From Nitrospirota bacterium (lineage in GTDB: Bacteria; Nitrospirota; UBA9217): DNA of 25,977 nt. The translations under genes and the position numbers were made by a program. This document shows positions 1-7,943 of the stretch, piece after piece. The notes under the pieces were generated by a model. The model was not told where the DNA came from. It saw only the letters and a list, made by a program, of their open reading frames with translations, and searched no databases. Position 1 is the first letter of the stretch, and each line of letters starts with the position of its first letter. The stretch is taken from NCBI GenBank assembly GCA_023229435.1, contig JALNZF010000035.1, positions 1-25,977 on the forward strand, read 5' to 3'.

Positions 1-127
1 TTGCCTGTTGCTTATTCTTGTGCGACTTTATATCTGATCGTTTGCCATCGGCTACTGTCGCCAAACCGTTTTTGCTCGACCATTTCATGGGTCCACCCGC
101 TGTTTCATAGAACTTTTGACAGAATCG
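1..127. repeat. Contig-end inverted repeat, left copy
   Basis: Bases 2-127 are a perfect 126-base reverse complement of 25852-25977; base 128 is the first mismatch. The repeat holds the last 13 codons and stop of the TlpA-like gene, whose conserved domain ends just before it, so the native tail of that gene has probably been replaced by repeat sequence. The copies sit exactly at both contig ends, which suggests a multicopy element where assembly stopped. Identity of the element is unknown. Confidence 0.9.
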
Positions 128-636
128 GTTTTTGATAACCACATACTTATTTTCTCTTTCATATCCGGGGCATCCCATACCCGCTCGCCCCGAATCTTTT
201 CTCTGATAATACCATCCCGATCGATGAGAAAGCTCGTAGGAAGTCCGAGGACCCCATACAGATCAAAGTAAACCTCCTGGTCCTTATCCATAAGCACGGG
301 AAAGGCTATGGCTTTCTCTTTGATAAACGATTGTACGGGTTTCTCTGAATCATCTGTGGAAATGGCAAGCACGATGAGGCCATTATTTTTAAAAGCAAGA
401 AAGAGATTATTGAGAGAGGGCATTTCAGCCTTGCAGGGAACGCAGAATGTAGCCCAAAAATTAATGAGGATGACTTTTCCCTTATAATCCGAGAGGTTGA
501 CTTTGTTCCCGCTGAGGTCGTTGAGTGAGAATTCCGGGGCAAGTTTCCCGATTTGAGGAGCAGTTTCAAGACAGACCGCTTCCCTGACGGAAAAAGTTAA
601 AAACAGGAACAAAATCGATGGAAGAATATGCCGCAT
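85..636 (-). CDS. TlpA/ResA-like thiol-disulfide oxidoreductase
   Basis: Predicted exported thioredoxin-fold protein of 183 residues. An N-terminal hydrophobic segment (about residues 3-17) acts as signal peptide or anchor; the AhpC/TSA-thioredoxin domain follows, with the redox motif WATFCVPC (Cys65 and Cys68) and the cis-Pro loop LGLPTSF. Family members reduce periplasmic disulfides, often in apocytochrome c for haem attachment; that role is inferred, helped by the cytochrome assembly gene elsewhere in the window. I chose ATG at 636 because it has an AAGGA ribosome site and lies downstream of a strong promoter; the longer frame to a TTG at 699 would begin inside the -35 box. The last 13 residues lie in the contig-end repeat, so the C-terminus is probably not native. 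Confidence 0.85.
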   Translation of the reverse strand: MRHILPSILFLFLTFSVREAVCLETAPQIGKLAPEFSLNDLSGNKVNLSDYKGKVILINFWATFCVPCKAEMPSLNNLFLAFKNNGLIVLAISTDDSEKPVQSFIKEKAIAFPVLMDKDQEVYFDLYGVLGLPTSFLIDRDGIIREKIRGERVWDAPDMKEKISMWLSKTDSVKSSMKQRVDP

Positions 637-670
637 AATGTAGTCCTTAACCGAGTAATTAGTTGCGGAC

Positions 671-699
671 ATTCTAAACAATCTATCTGGTTGTGTCAA
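671..699 (-). promoter_or_regulatory. Sigma-70 promoter of the TlpA-like gene
   Basis: On the minus strand TTGACA (694-699) is followed by 17 bases and TAGAAT (671-676). The -35 box is perfect and the -10 box matches five of six. Transcription would begin near 664, giving a leader of about 28 bases before the ATG at 636. Confidence 0.75.
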
Positions 700-807
700 G
701 TATAATATGTTTCCGCGAGCATATTTTCAGATGTAAGATGTAAAGGTTCAGGGAGGTAAACTCATAAGGTATCCAGTGTTGTGCGTCATAAATCCCTTTA
801 CTCTGCT

Positions 808-878
808 TGTCATTCTGAGCAAAGCGAAGAATCTCGTCTTTCAAATACATGAGACCCTTCACTTCGTTCAGGGTGACA
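808..878. repeat. Dispersed REP/MITE-like palindrome
   Basis: An imperfect inverted repeat with left arm TGTCATTCTGAGCAAAGCG and right arm, read in reverse complement, TGTCACCCTGAACGAAGTG, around a short loop. I recognise this as one of the widely dispersed intergenic palindromes of environmental Gram-negative genomes. It lies in the 477-base gene-free stretch between the TlpA-like gene and the porins (700-1176); the only other structure I see there is the hairpin at 1124-1152. Confidence 0.7.
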
Positions 879-1123
879 CGTCAAATGTAAAGAAGCGTTG
901 GACGCACTACACTAGAGCATAACGTAGATTTTATAGAAGCGATTAATTGACCAAGGTAAAATTTATTGCACTCATAGCAATCATCAAGGGAGTAAAAAAA
1001 AATGTTGACAAACTGAAACTCTTCATACTCTAAGACAGCCTTCGAATGACCGTTTCGAGGGATTCTTACGAATCAGCATTTGAGAAACATAATAATCTTA
1101 TGGGGTTAAAAGGTTACGGTTTT

Positions 1124-1152
1124 CACCTGCCCCGCCATAGGCGGGGCAGGTG
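1124..1152. terminator. GC-rich hairpin after the porin operon
   Basis: A perfect 13-base stem (CACCTGCCCCGCC) with the three-base loop ATA lies 25-53 bases past the stop of the last porin gene. On the minus strand it is followed by A-rich, not T-rich, sequence, so it is not a classic intrinsic terminator. It may stabilise the 3' end of the porin mRNA or be a REP-type repeat. Confidence 0.5.
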
Positions 1153-1176
1153 TCCCGTATCGATAGGTTGAAATAG

Positions 1177-2625
1177 TTAAAACAGCACGTCAAAAATCAT
1201 GTAAAGGTCTTTTGCGGTTTTAAGCGGTACAAAAAACACATCTCCTTCACCATGCGTATCGTTCACGGAAAGGTCTGTTATCCGTCTCGGCACTTCCAGC
1301 CAGTTCAGTGGGGCGTTGTATTTGAATGAATAATACTGATAGCCGACTCGGAAGAATGCCTTGCCTCTTTTTGCAACGGGCTTGTCATCAAGTTCCTGTA
1401 TGATGTATATTTCATACACGTTGCCCCGAGTAGCGAGTTTATTCCCCCAAATATCGTTTGAGGTAGGAACAAACGGCATCCAGTATTTTGTTCCGCCGTT
1501 ATATTCAAGGCCGATTTTTGTGCCGGTAGATGGTATATCATAACGTCCTCCCATATACCAACCAGTGCCGGAATGGCGGGCTCTTGCAACGTGATCACGG
1601 AACCACACCATGCCAAAGCCGAAAGCTTCGTCCTTCTCACTGGGTTCCCAGAAGGTCTGACCAATAGAGCCAAAGATGTTGAGATTGTCAATTGGTCTAC
1701 CCATTATTGTCATACCCCACCATTTAGCATTGCCCATTGAAACGTCGTTTGGCCAATTTAAGTATTTGAAGTTCATCCCGTCGGACGGTGCACCCATGAT
1801 ATTCCACGCGCCCATGATCAAGGTTTCGACATGGAATTCAGGGGAAGTGGTCCAGGTGGTCATCAGGCCGGCGAAATCCGTGTCCCGGTCGTATTCAAAC
1901 CAAGAGGGATTGTGACCAGAGGCATATTTTCCATACACACTTGAGCCGTCCGGATTATTATAATAACCGGTGTTATAACCGCCATCAGCTCCTTTTCCCT
2001 GGCAATACTTCATGAAGAACCCCGGTAAGGCCTCGATATCCGGAGCCCAGCCAAGTGTATAACCGTCGAATGCAGAGTCTATCAGATTCCCCGGGACACC
2101 TGCTGATCCTGTTTTTTCAAGATTCAGTTTTACATTGCCCGGCGCGCCACCGCTTGATGGTTTTCTACCGATGGAGAACCAGACCGGATATCCGAAGATA
2201 TTGCTCCACGACATGTATGCCTGGTCAGCCCACACCTCGCCTCCTCCAGGGACGCGACCCATGGCCTGATCCATTGTCGGGAGAAGCATTCCCGGAGAAC
2301 CAAAGTACATCCCGTGAATGGGCATCGAGGTTTGATGTCCCCATATTTTGTACATTTGGAGACGAAGTTTAAACGAGACGTCCTCAACCGGATTGGCCTT
2401 TATGTTAATGCCATATCGGTTGGTAAAAATGGCGTCATTCCAGACTTTGTGGGCGCGTACGGGCTCGTTAGAAGCATATTCAGTGTGATCAACCACTTCG
2501 CCTACCAGGTTATCGTACCTGAGTTGATAATCACCGCCGAATTCGATCCACGATTCATCGGCTGCCGCAGCCATGCCTGCGGTCAGGAGAAGTATTATGG
2601 CAACGTACAGAAGAAACTTCTTCAT
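1177..2625 (-). CDS. Outer-membrane beta-barrel porin, DUF3373-like (paralogue 1)
   Basis: A 482-residue protein with a Sec signal peptide (MKKFLLYVAIILLLTAGMA, cleavage near AAA-AD). The mature chain begins with a Gly- and Tyr-rich strand (GGDYQLRYD), alternates as an outer-membrane barrel does, and ends in FDVLF, whose terminal Phe is the expected BAM signal. GRKPSSGGAPGNVK and KIGLEYNGG recur in the two paralogues. From memory it resembles the DUF3373 family of Geobacter-like bacteria; substrate unknown. It is third and last in a three-gene operon, 21 bases after paralogue 2, with an AGGAGG ribosome site. It is the most divergent body of the three yet shares an identical signal-peptide DNA segment with paralogue 2. 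Confidence 0.8.
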   Translation of the reverse strand: MKKFLLYVAIILLLTAGMAAAADESWIEFGGDYQLRYDNLVGEVVDHTEYASNEPVRAHKVWNDAIFTNRYGINIKANPVEDVSFKLRLQMYKIWGHQTSMPIHGMYFGSPGMLLPTMDQAMGRVPGGGEVWADQAYMSWSNIFGYPVWFSIGRKPSSGGAPGNVKLNLEKTGSAGVPGNLIDSAFDGYTLGWAPDIEALPGFFMKYCQGKGADGGYNTGYYNNPDGSSVYGKYASGHNPSWFEYDRDTDFAGLMTTWTTSPEFHVETLIMGAWNIMGAPSDGMNFKYLNWPNDVSMGNAKWWGMTIMGRPIDNLNIFGSIGQTFWEPSEKDEAFGFGMVWFRDHVARARHSGTGWYMGGRYDIPSTGTKIGLEYNGGTKYWMPFVPTSNDIWGNKLATRGNVYEIYIIQELDDKPVAKRGKAFFRVGYQYYSFKYNAPLNWLEVPRRITDLSVNDTHGEGDVFFVPLKTAKDLYMIFDVLF

Positions 2626-2655
2626 TACGAAATACCTCCTTCAGGTTTAGAATAG
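2561..2655. repeat. 95-base direct repeat at porin 5' ends (copy 1)
   Basis: Bases 2561-2655 equal 3992-4086 exactly, at an offset of 1431. The segment holds the end of the upstream porin gene, the 21-base intergenic spacer with the ribosome site, and the signal-peptide codons. Both flanking bases differ, so the identity is sharply bounded while the adjoining coding sequence has diverged. Confidence 0.95.
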
Positions 2656-4056
2656 GACGTCAAAGACAAGGTAGAGGTCTTTTGCATATTCGACAGGTTC
2701 AAGACGCTGCACATTCACCGTATTTCTCACGTCGAGATCAGATATCTTGACCGACGCTCCCATCCAGTTGTTGCTTCCGGTGTAGTCGAATTTGTAATAT
2801 TGATAGCCGAACCTCCAGAACGCCTTGGCATTCTTCATAAGGGCTTCTGTATTCAGGTCCTGGATGACGTATATCTCGTAGACTTTGCCCCGCGTCCCGA
2901 GCTTGCTCGTCCATATATCATCCGCGGCCGGGACCAGACCGACCCAGTATTGAGAGCCCTGGTTATATTCAGCGCCGATCTTTGTCCCGGTGGACTTGAT
3001 GTCATACCGTACGCCGAGATAGATCGCGGAACCGACAAGGCTTTGCTTGGACTCGGGATGAAAGGTGTCCCAGAGCAGACCCGCTCCGGAAACCTGACCA
3101 TCAGTAGGATAGGTTTTGCTCTGAGCTACCGCGAGAAATAGATTTAAGTCGCTCACTTTTCCCATGACCAACCCGCCCCACCAGGCTATATTGCCCACGT
3201 TTTCCGATGGAGGAATTGATTGTATCCAGGCATACGGTTCATCGTGATAGCTGTTGTTGGGTACGGGAGCTATATCGCCGGGCCGATCAACAAAATGGAA
3301 ACCCTTCTGAGCCTGAAGATTTATTGAGAGATTGTTCGTATCGTAGGGGACAATGTTCATGCCGATAAAATCAGTATCTTTGAGTGTGTTTGCCGACGAG
3401 GTAAACCCGCTGTCAAACCCTTTGCCGTAGCTGATCTTTGCATAGGACCCGGGCAGGGCTGTGATGACCGGCGCATAACCCGCTGTTGCGCCATCAAAGG
3501 CATAGTCCGTTACCAGGCCAATATCCCCTTCAACGCCCTGTTTCTCGTAATTGAGCCGGACGTTGGTCGGCACTCCGCCTGTGGACGGCCTTCTTCCGAT
3601 TGAGATCCACATCGGCACACTACCGATATTACTGAGGGTTGCATAGACCTGGTCAACCTTGAGCATATCGTCTGAAGGCACATGTCCGATGGTCCCATCA
3701 AACGGACCGTATGTTCTGTCTGCGAAATAATTGAATTGGACAGGCTGCATGGACTGATGTCCATATACCTTATACATGATCAAACGGGCCTTGACCGCAA
3801 GATCTTCGGTCGCATTGGCTTTAAGATTGAGTCCGACTCGGTCCAGCATCAGGGAGTTATTCCATACTGCGTATGCCGGTGAACCGGCCGGGTTTCCTTG
3901 TGGATTAATGTACATATGATCGTGCACTCTTCCGGACAGAATGTCGTACCTGAATCGGTAATCAGCGCCGATTTCGAGCAACGACTGATCCGCTGCCGCA
4001 GCCATGCCTGCGGTCAGGAGAAGTATTATGGCAACGTACAGAAGAAACTTCTTCAT
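2647..4056 (-). CDS. Outer-membrane beta-barrel porin, DUF3373-like (paralogue 2)
   Basis: A 469-residue exported barrel protein. Its signal peptide is identical to that of paralogue 1. The mature part shows GADYRFRYD near the N-terminus, DRTYGPFDGTIGHVP, GRRPSTGGVPTNVRLN, SYGKGFDSGF and KIGAEYNQGSQYW, and ends with LVFDVLF. Across the body it is much closer to paralogue 3 than to paralogue 1, for example in the GPFDGTIGHVP and GKGFDSG blocks. It is the middle gene of the operon with 21-base spacers on both sides and an AGGAGG ribosome site. A channel or outer-membrane role follows from the fold; the transported compound cannot be read from the sequence. Confidence 0.8.
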   Translation of the reverse strand: MKKFLLYVAIILLLTAGMAAAADQSLLEIGADYRFRYDILSGRVHDHMYINPQGNPAGSPAYAVWNNSLMLDRVGLNLKANATEDLAVKARLIMYKVYGHQSMQPVQFNYFADRTYGPFDGTIGHVPSDDMLKVDQVYATLSNIGSVPMWISIGRRPSTGGVPTNVRLNYEKQGVEGDIGLVTDYAFDGATAGYAPVITALPGSYAKISYGKGFDSGFTSSANTLKDTDFIGMNIVPYDTNNLSINLQAQKGFHFVDRPGDIAPVPNNSYHDEPYAWIQSIPPSENVGNIAWWGGLVMGKVSDLNLFLAVAQSKTYPTDGQVSGAGLLWDTFHPESKQSLVGSAIYLGVRYDIKSTGTKIGAEYNQGSQYWVGLVPAADDIWTSKLGTRGKVYEIYVIQDLNTEALMKNAKAFWRFGYQYYKFDYTGSNNWMGASVKISDLDVRNTVNVQRLEPVEYAKDLYLVFDVLF

Positions 4057-4086
4057 TACGAAATACCTCCTTCAGGTTTAGAATAG
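3992..4086. repeat. 95-base direct repeat at porin 5' ends (copy 2)
   Basis: Exact copy of 2561-2655. It covers the spacer, ribosome site and signal-peptide codons of paralogue 2 and the last codons of paralogue 3. The matching segment at the start of paralogue 3 (about 5450-5535) is only similar. Confidence 0.95.
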
Positions 4087-5517
4087 AACGTCAAAAGTTA
4101 CGTAGAGGTCTTTTGCACTTTGAACAGGCGCAAGTCCCTGTGCATTCGCCGTATTTGTCAGATCGAGATCAGAAATCCTTACGGGCGCTCCCATCCAGTT
4201 GTTGCTGCCGGTATAATCGAACTTATAATATTGATAGCCGGCCCTTAAGAACGCCTTGCCTCGCTTCATAATTGGCTTCTGATTCAACTCCTGAATGAGA
4301 TATACCTCATAGACTTTGCCCCGTGTTCCGAGCTTGCTCGTCCAGATGTCATCTCCTGCCGGGACCTGGCCAATCCAGTATTGTGTCCCCTGGTTATATT
4401 CAGCGCCGATCTTGGTACCGGTGGACGTGATGTCAAACCGTCCGCCGACATAAACAGCGTAACCTTCAAGATCTCTTCCGTTATTATAGGATTCAGGATG
4501 ATAGGTGTCCCAGAGCAGACCGACTCCGCCGACATTATTTTCGTTGGGTTCCGCCTTGCTCTGAGCAACAGAGGCAAAGAGATGGAGATTGCTCACTTTG
4601 CCCATGATCACCCCGCCCCACCAGGTAATATTGCCCACATTTGCGGTGTCCTGTTTTTTCGGTGTCGGCGGCATTCCCACCTTGTCCGGGTCGGGGAACG
4701 AGCTGTAAATATGGTACCCCTTCTGGACCTGAAGGTCGATATGGAGATCGTTTGAATTATAAGGAACAACATCAATGCCGATATAATCAGTATCCTTGAG
4801 GGTGTTCGGCAGATCAAAAAACAGACCTTCGCTTTGATTGCTGGTATTTGACACATAACCGCTGTCAAAACCTTTGCCATAGCTGATCTTTGCATAGGCC
4901 CCCGGCATGGCGTCGCTTTTCGGCGAAAAACCGACTACGGCGCCGTCAAAGGCATAGTCCATCATGATGCCCGAGGACCCAGCCGGGTCTCCCGCGTCAA
5001 GGTTCTGCCGGAGATTCGTCGGCGCGCCACCGGTGGTAGGCCTTCTTCCCGCTGCTATCCAGACAGGCGCTCCACCGACATTACTCCACGTGGCATAGGC
5101 CTGGTCCCAATACAGCGAACTATCGGCGGGTACGTGGCCGATGGTCCCGTCAAACGGGCCGTATGCCCTGTCCATGAAGTAATCTCCCATAGCAGGCCCC
5201 ATGCTCTGATGACCCCATACCTTGTACATAAGAATGCGAGATTTGACCGAGATGTTTTGTGTAGCCTGAGCCTTCACATTGAGTCCAAAACGGTTCAGAA
5301 ACAGGCTATCATTCTTGACATCGTAGCCGGGCACGGCCTGAAGTGATCGCTGTGCATCGGTAATCTGCACGTAATCGTGCACGGTGCCTTGTAAATTGTC
5401 ATACCTGAGCCGGTAATCACCGCCGATTTCAATCCACGACTCCTCATCATCTGCTGCCACAGCCATGCCAGCGGTCAAGAAGAGCATCACTAAAACGTAC
5501 AGAAGAATCTTCTTCAT
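4078..5517 (-). CDS. Outer-membrane beta-barrel porin, DUF3373-like (paralogue 3, first in operon)
   Basis: A 479-residue porin-like protein with signal peptide MKKILLYVLVMLFLTAGMA and mature N-terminus EESWIEIGGDYRLRYD. It shares DRAYGPFDGTIGHVP, GRRPTTGGAPTNLRQN, SYGKGFDSGY and KIGAEYNQGTQYW with paralogue 2 and ends in VTFDVLF, a BAM-type C-terminus. It is the promoter-proximal gene, with a strong AAGGAGG ribosome site ending nine bases before the ATG. Three tandem copies suggest dosage or specificity differences between related channels; this is inference. Confidence 0.8.
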   Translation of the reverse strand: MKKILLYVLVMLFLTAGMAVAADDEESWIEIGGDYRLRYDNLQGTVHDYVQITDAQRSLQAVPGYDVKNDSLFLNRFGLNVKAQATQNISVKSRILMYKVWGHQSMGPAMGDYFMDRAYGPFDGTIGHVPADSSLYWDQAYATWSNVGGAPVWIAAGRRPTTGGAPTNLRQNLDAGDPAGSSGIMMDYAFDGAVVGFSPKSDAMPGAYAKISYGKGFDSGYVSNTSNQSEGLFFDLPNTLKDTDYIGIDVVPYNSNDLHIDLQVQKGYHIYSSFPDPDKVGMPPTPKKQDTANVGNITWWGGVIMGKVSNLHLFASVAQSKAEPNENNVGGVGLLWDTYHPESYNNGRDLEGYAVYVGGRFDITSTGTKIGAEYNQGTQYWIGQVPAGDDIWTSKLGTRGKVYEVYLIQELNQKPIMKRGKAFLRAGYQYYKFDYTGSNNWMGAPVRISDLDLTNTANAQGLAPVQSAKDLYVTFDVLF

Positions 5518-6407
5518 TGACGAGATACCTCCTTAAGTGATTTAATAATTAATATGTCTAAACATTCACCACCATAGTTGGTTCTATTCTATTGACTGTT
5601 CACCCCCTTCGCTAAAAATCGATCTTGATCATACCTGATTGAAGAACTGAAATTAACTTAGCTTGCAGAATTGTTCTTGCCGTTTGCGAGACGATGTTAC
5701 CTCGTAACTTATGAGTGAAAGATTGCTCGGTTTCTCTGGGCTTCTTTGGCCTTTTTGGTAATAAAAAAATAAACAACGAGAGGGATTGCGATTCTCTTGT
5801 GGTTGGTGAGAGTTTTACAAATCCCGGCAGCGTGTTATTTTAGCGTATCCACAAACACGGTCTGAAAACAATGAATCCTGCTGAATTATAAAATAGATAC
5901 CCCCTCGGCCTTCTTTAGCTTACTGCAAATTCTTCCTGATCGGGATAAAAGCGGATACTTTATTCGCAAAAACAGGCGTATTAAAATGGCGCACTACCAA
6001 AAGCGCACCCGGTATTTCAAAAATCAATTTATCGGTCAATATCCTAATTTTTCATACGAGTAACTTTGAGTTGCCGTTTATTTTGACGCACTTTAGCGTA
6101 ATCGATTTGTTTTGTCAAGCTCTAAAATAAGTGATTTATTTCAGACAAACACGTCCGGATTTTAAGTAAATTTTAAACGGAATAGACGATATAAAGATGC
6201 AATTTGCAAAGGTCATGAATCTGTCTTTCCCATATCTTCTCTGAACGGGAATATTCTTTTCACTGTTTGAAGAACCATATTCTCTACGGAAGCCGTTGGA
6301 AGGAGTCGAAGGAGATGGAATAGAGGGATGAAAACAGCTCAGTCCGAGCCATCTCGTTAATCGAATTGAGAAAATGTACTCTTTCACCTGATCAGCGATG
6401 GTATGAA
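5518..6407. other. Gene-free region between porin operon and hemB
   Basis: About 890 bases with no convincing gene. An open frame of 83 codons at 6136-6387 (minus) lacks a ribosome site, domain or biased composition and I reject it. Most of the stretch is visibly AT-rich. It contains a promoter-like pair at 6090-6118 facing the porins, which would give them a leader over 500 bases long. A nearer minus-strand TATGAT at about 5630 lacks a good -35 box. Confidence 0.6.
6090..6118 (-). promoter_or_regulatory. Candidate sigma-70 promoter facing the porin operon
   Basis: On the minus strand a perfect TTGACA (6113-6118) is separated by exactly 17 bases from TAAAGT (6090-6095), which matches the -10 consensus in four of six positions. 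It lies about 570 bases upstream of the first porin ATG with no gene between, so the transcript would have a long leader or the site may drive an unseen small RNA. Confidence 0.4.
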
Positions 6408-7382
6408 CTATTTATTCAATAGGGCCGCGGCCTCTTTGGCAAAATAGGTGAGGATGATGTCCGCGCCCGCTCGTTTTATTGCAATGAGCGACTCCATCAT
6501 GGCACGTTCGCCGTCGATCCATCCGAGCTTTGCCGCGGCCTTTATCATGGAGTACTCACCGCTCACGTTATAGGCTGCGACAGGCAGATTGAATTGCTGT
6601 TTGACCTGGTAGATAATGTCGAGATACGCGAGTGCGGGTTTGACCATCACGATGTCCGCGCCTTCATCGATATCCAGGGCGACCTCACGAATGGCCTCGC
6701 GGCTGTTCGGGGCGTCCATCTGGTACGATCGCCGATCGCCGAACTGAGGATTAGACTCAGCCGCTTCCCGGAACGGGCCGTAGAAGCTTGATGCATATTT
6801 CGCGGCATAGGACATGATCGGAATATCATAATAACCTTCACTGTCGAGCGTCTCACGGATGGCGCCGACCCTGCCATCCATCATGTCAGACGGCGCAACC
6901 ATGTCGGCGCCGGCCCTGGCATGGGAAACCGCTTCCCGGGCAAGCAGTTCGAGCGTGGCGTCGTTCTGAACCACTCCGTTCTTGATCAAGCCGCAGTGGC
7001 CGTGGTTCGTATATTCGCAGAGACAGACGTCGGTGATCACGACAAGTTCGGGCAGCTTGTTCTTGATCGCCTTGATCGCATGCTGGACAATACCCTCATC
7101 GGAATAGGCTTCACTGCCGACCTCGTCCTTGTGCTCGGGGATGCCGAAGAGAAGCACCGCGGGAATGCCAAGCTTCGTCACCTCTTCACAGTCCTTCACG
7201 ATATTGTCAATGGACTGCTGATAGTTCCCGGGCATGGACACGATCTCTTTTTTCACACCCTTGCCGTGAACGACAAAGAGCGGATAGATGAGATCATCGG
7301 GGGAAAGCGTTGTCTCCCGAACCATGCGCCGTATGTTCTCGTTGGACCGCAGTCTTCTCGGCCGGTATAAAGGCTCAAACAT
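6408..7382 (-). CDS. hemB: Delta-aminolevulinic acid dehydratase (porphobilinogen synthase)
   Basis: Condenses two 5-aminolevulinate molecules to porphobilinogen in the cytoplasm. The 324-residue length is normal. The zinc-binding loop DVCLCEYTNHGHCG carries Cys120, Cys122 and Cys130, marking it as a zinc-type enzyme. The Schiff-base lysines are Lys195 (SYAAKYASSFYGPFR) and Lys248 (VMVKPALAYLD). The ATG at 7382 has an AAGGAG ribosome site seven bases upstream. It is the last gene of the hem run and lies 88 bases downstream of the Fe-S carrier gene; that gap holds a short AT/GC repeat remnant (ATTCCGCA-type) and no gene. No terminator with a T-tract is evident after its stop. Confidence 0.97.
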   Translation of the reverse strand: MFEPLYRPRRLRSNENIRRMVRETTLSPDDLIYPLFVVHGKGVKKEIVSMPGNYQQSIDNIVKDCEEVTKLGIPAVLLFGIPEHKDEVGSEAYSDEGIVQHAIKAIKNKLPELVVITDVCLCEYTNHGHCGLIKNGVVQNDATLELLAREAVSHARAGADMVAPSDMMDGRVGAIRETLDSEGYYDIPIMSYAAKYASSFYGPFREAAESNPQFGDRRSYQMDAPNSREAIREVALDIDEGADIVMVKPALAYLDIIYQVKQQFNLPVAAYNVSGEYSMIKAAAKLGWIDGERAMMESLIAIKRAGADIILTYFAKEAAALLNK

Positions 7383-7470
7383 GGAATCTCCTTATCATCT
7401 CATCTGACCACCGATGAATGCGAACTTAGGGTTTCACTCCGCATTCCGCACTCAGTATTCCGCAATTGAA

Positions 7471-7851
7471 TCAGCTGCACCCGCAGCCGCCGGAACCGCA
7501 TCCCCCGCCGCTCTTCTTGGGTTCTTCTCCGCCGCTGCAGCCGCAGCTCCCTCCGGACGGTGCGCCGTTCGGAAATCCGATAGCAAAGCCCTCGCCGCGA
7601 TTATCACTAATAAATCCGAGCTCTGCCCCTTCCAGCACCTTGGCAGTCGAGACATCGACAAAAAGCCTTGCTCCATTCTTCTCAACCACCGTGTCGCCGT
7701 CGCCGGTCTTGTCATCGATCATGATCTCATAGGACGGGCCGCAACCACAACCGCCGCCGGCCGTCGTCACACGCAAGGCATGGTTGGGCACACCTTCGGC
7801 TTTAAGAATTTCCTTGATCTTGTCCGCTGCAACGTCTGAAATTGTAATCAC
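7471..7851 (-). CDS. A-type iron-sulfur carrier (IscA/ErpA/HesB family) with extra Cys-rich tail
   Basis: A 126-residue protein that would carry or deliver Fe-S clusters. The family fold is seen in residues 1-105: Cys35 (with Cys37) in TTAGGGCGCGPSYE and the C-terminal pair Cys103 and Cys105 in GGSCGCSGG. Family members usually stop soon after this pair, but here a Gly/Ser-rich extension EEPKKSGGGCGSGGCGCS adds Cys118, Cys123 and Cys125. The start is GTG with an AAGGAG ribosome site six bases upstream. It sits between cobA-hemD and hemB in the same direction, which fits supply of clusters to tetrapyrrole or electron-transport enzymes, though no partner is proved. I do not choose between IscA, ErpA and SufA. 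Confidence 0.85.
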   Translation of the reverse strand: MITISDVAADKIKEILKAEGVPNHALRVTTAGGGCGCGPSYEIMIDDKTGDGDTVVEKNGARLFVDVSTAKVLEGAELGFISDNRGEGFAIGFPNGAPSGGSCGCSGGEEPKKSGGGCGSGGCGCS

Positions 7852-7877
7852 TTCTCTCTCCTTAATTTGAATTGGTT

Positions 7878-7921
7878 ATTACTGCGAAGACACCAAGGCT
7901 CTACGGCTTTTTCGTGTCTTT
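7878..7921. repeat. Remnant of a dispersed palindrome between iscA-like gene and cobA-hemD
   Basis: TACTGCGAAGACACCAAGG resembles the arm of the palindrome at 9496-9581, and AAGACAC (7887-7893) pairs with GTGTCTT (7914-7920). It looks like a decayed copy of the same repeat family in the 92-base gap between the two genes. Confidence 0.4.
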
Positions 7922-7943
7922 GAACCTTGATCTCGATGGTTTT

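Noticed and set aside
1124..1152. Intrinsic terminator in the strict sense
   Set aside because: The stem is strong but neither strand has a following T-tract in the needed direction for the porin genes.
6136..6387. 83-codon frame on the minus strand
   Set aside because: No ribosome site, no domain, low-complexity Ser/Pro content and AT-rich surroundings.
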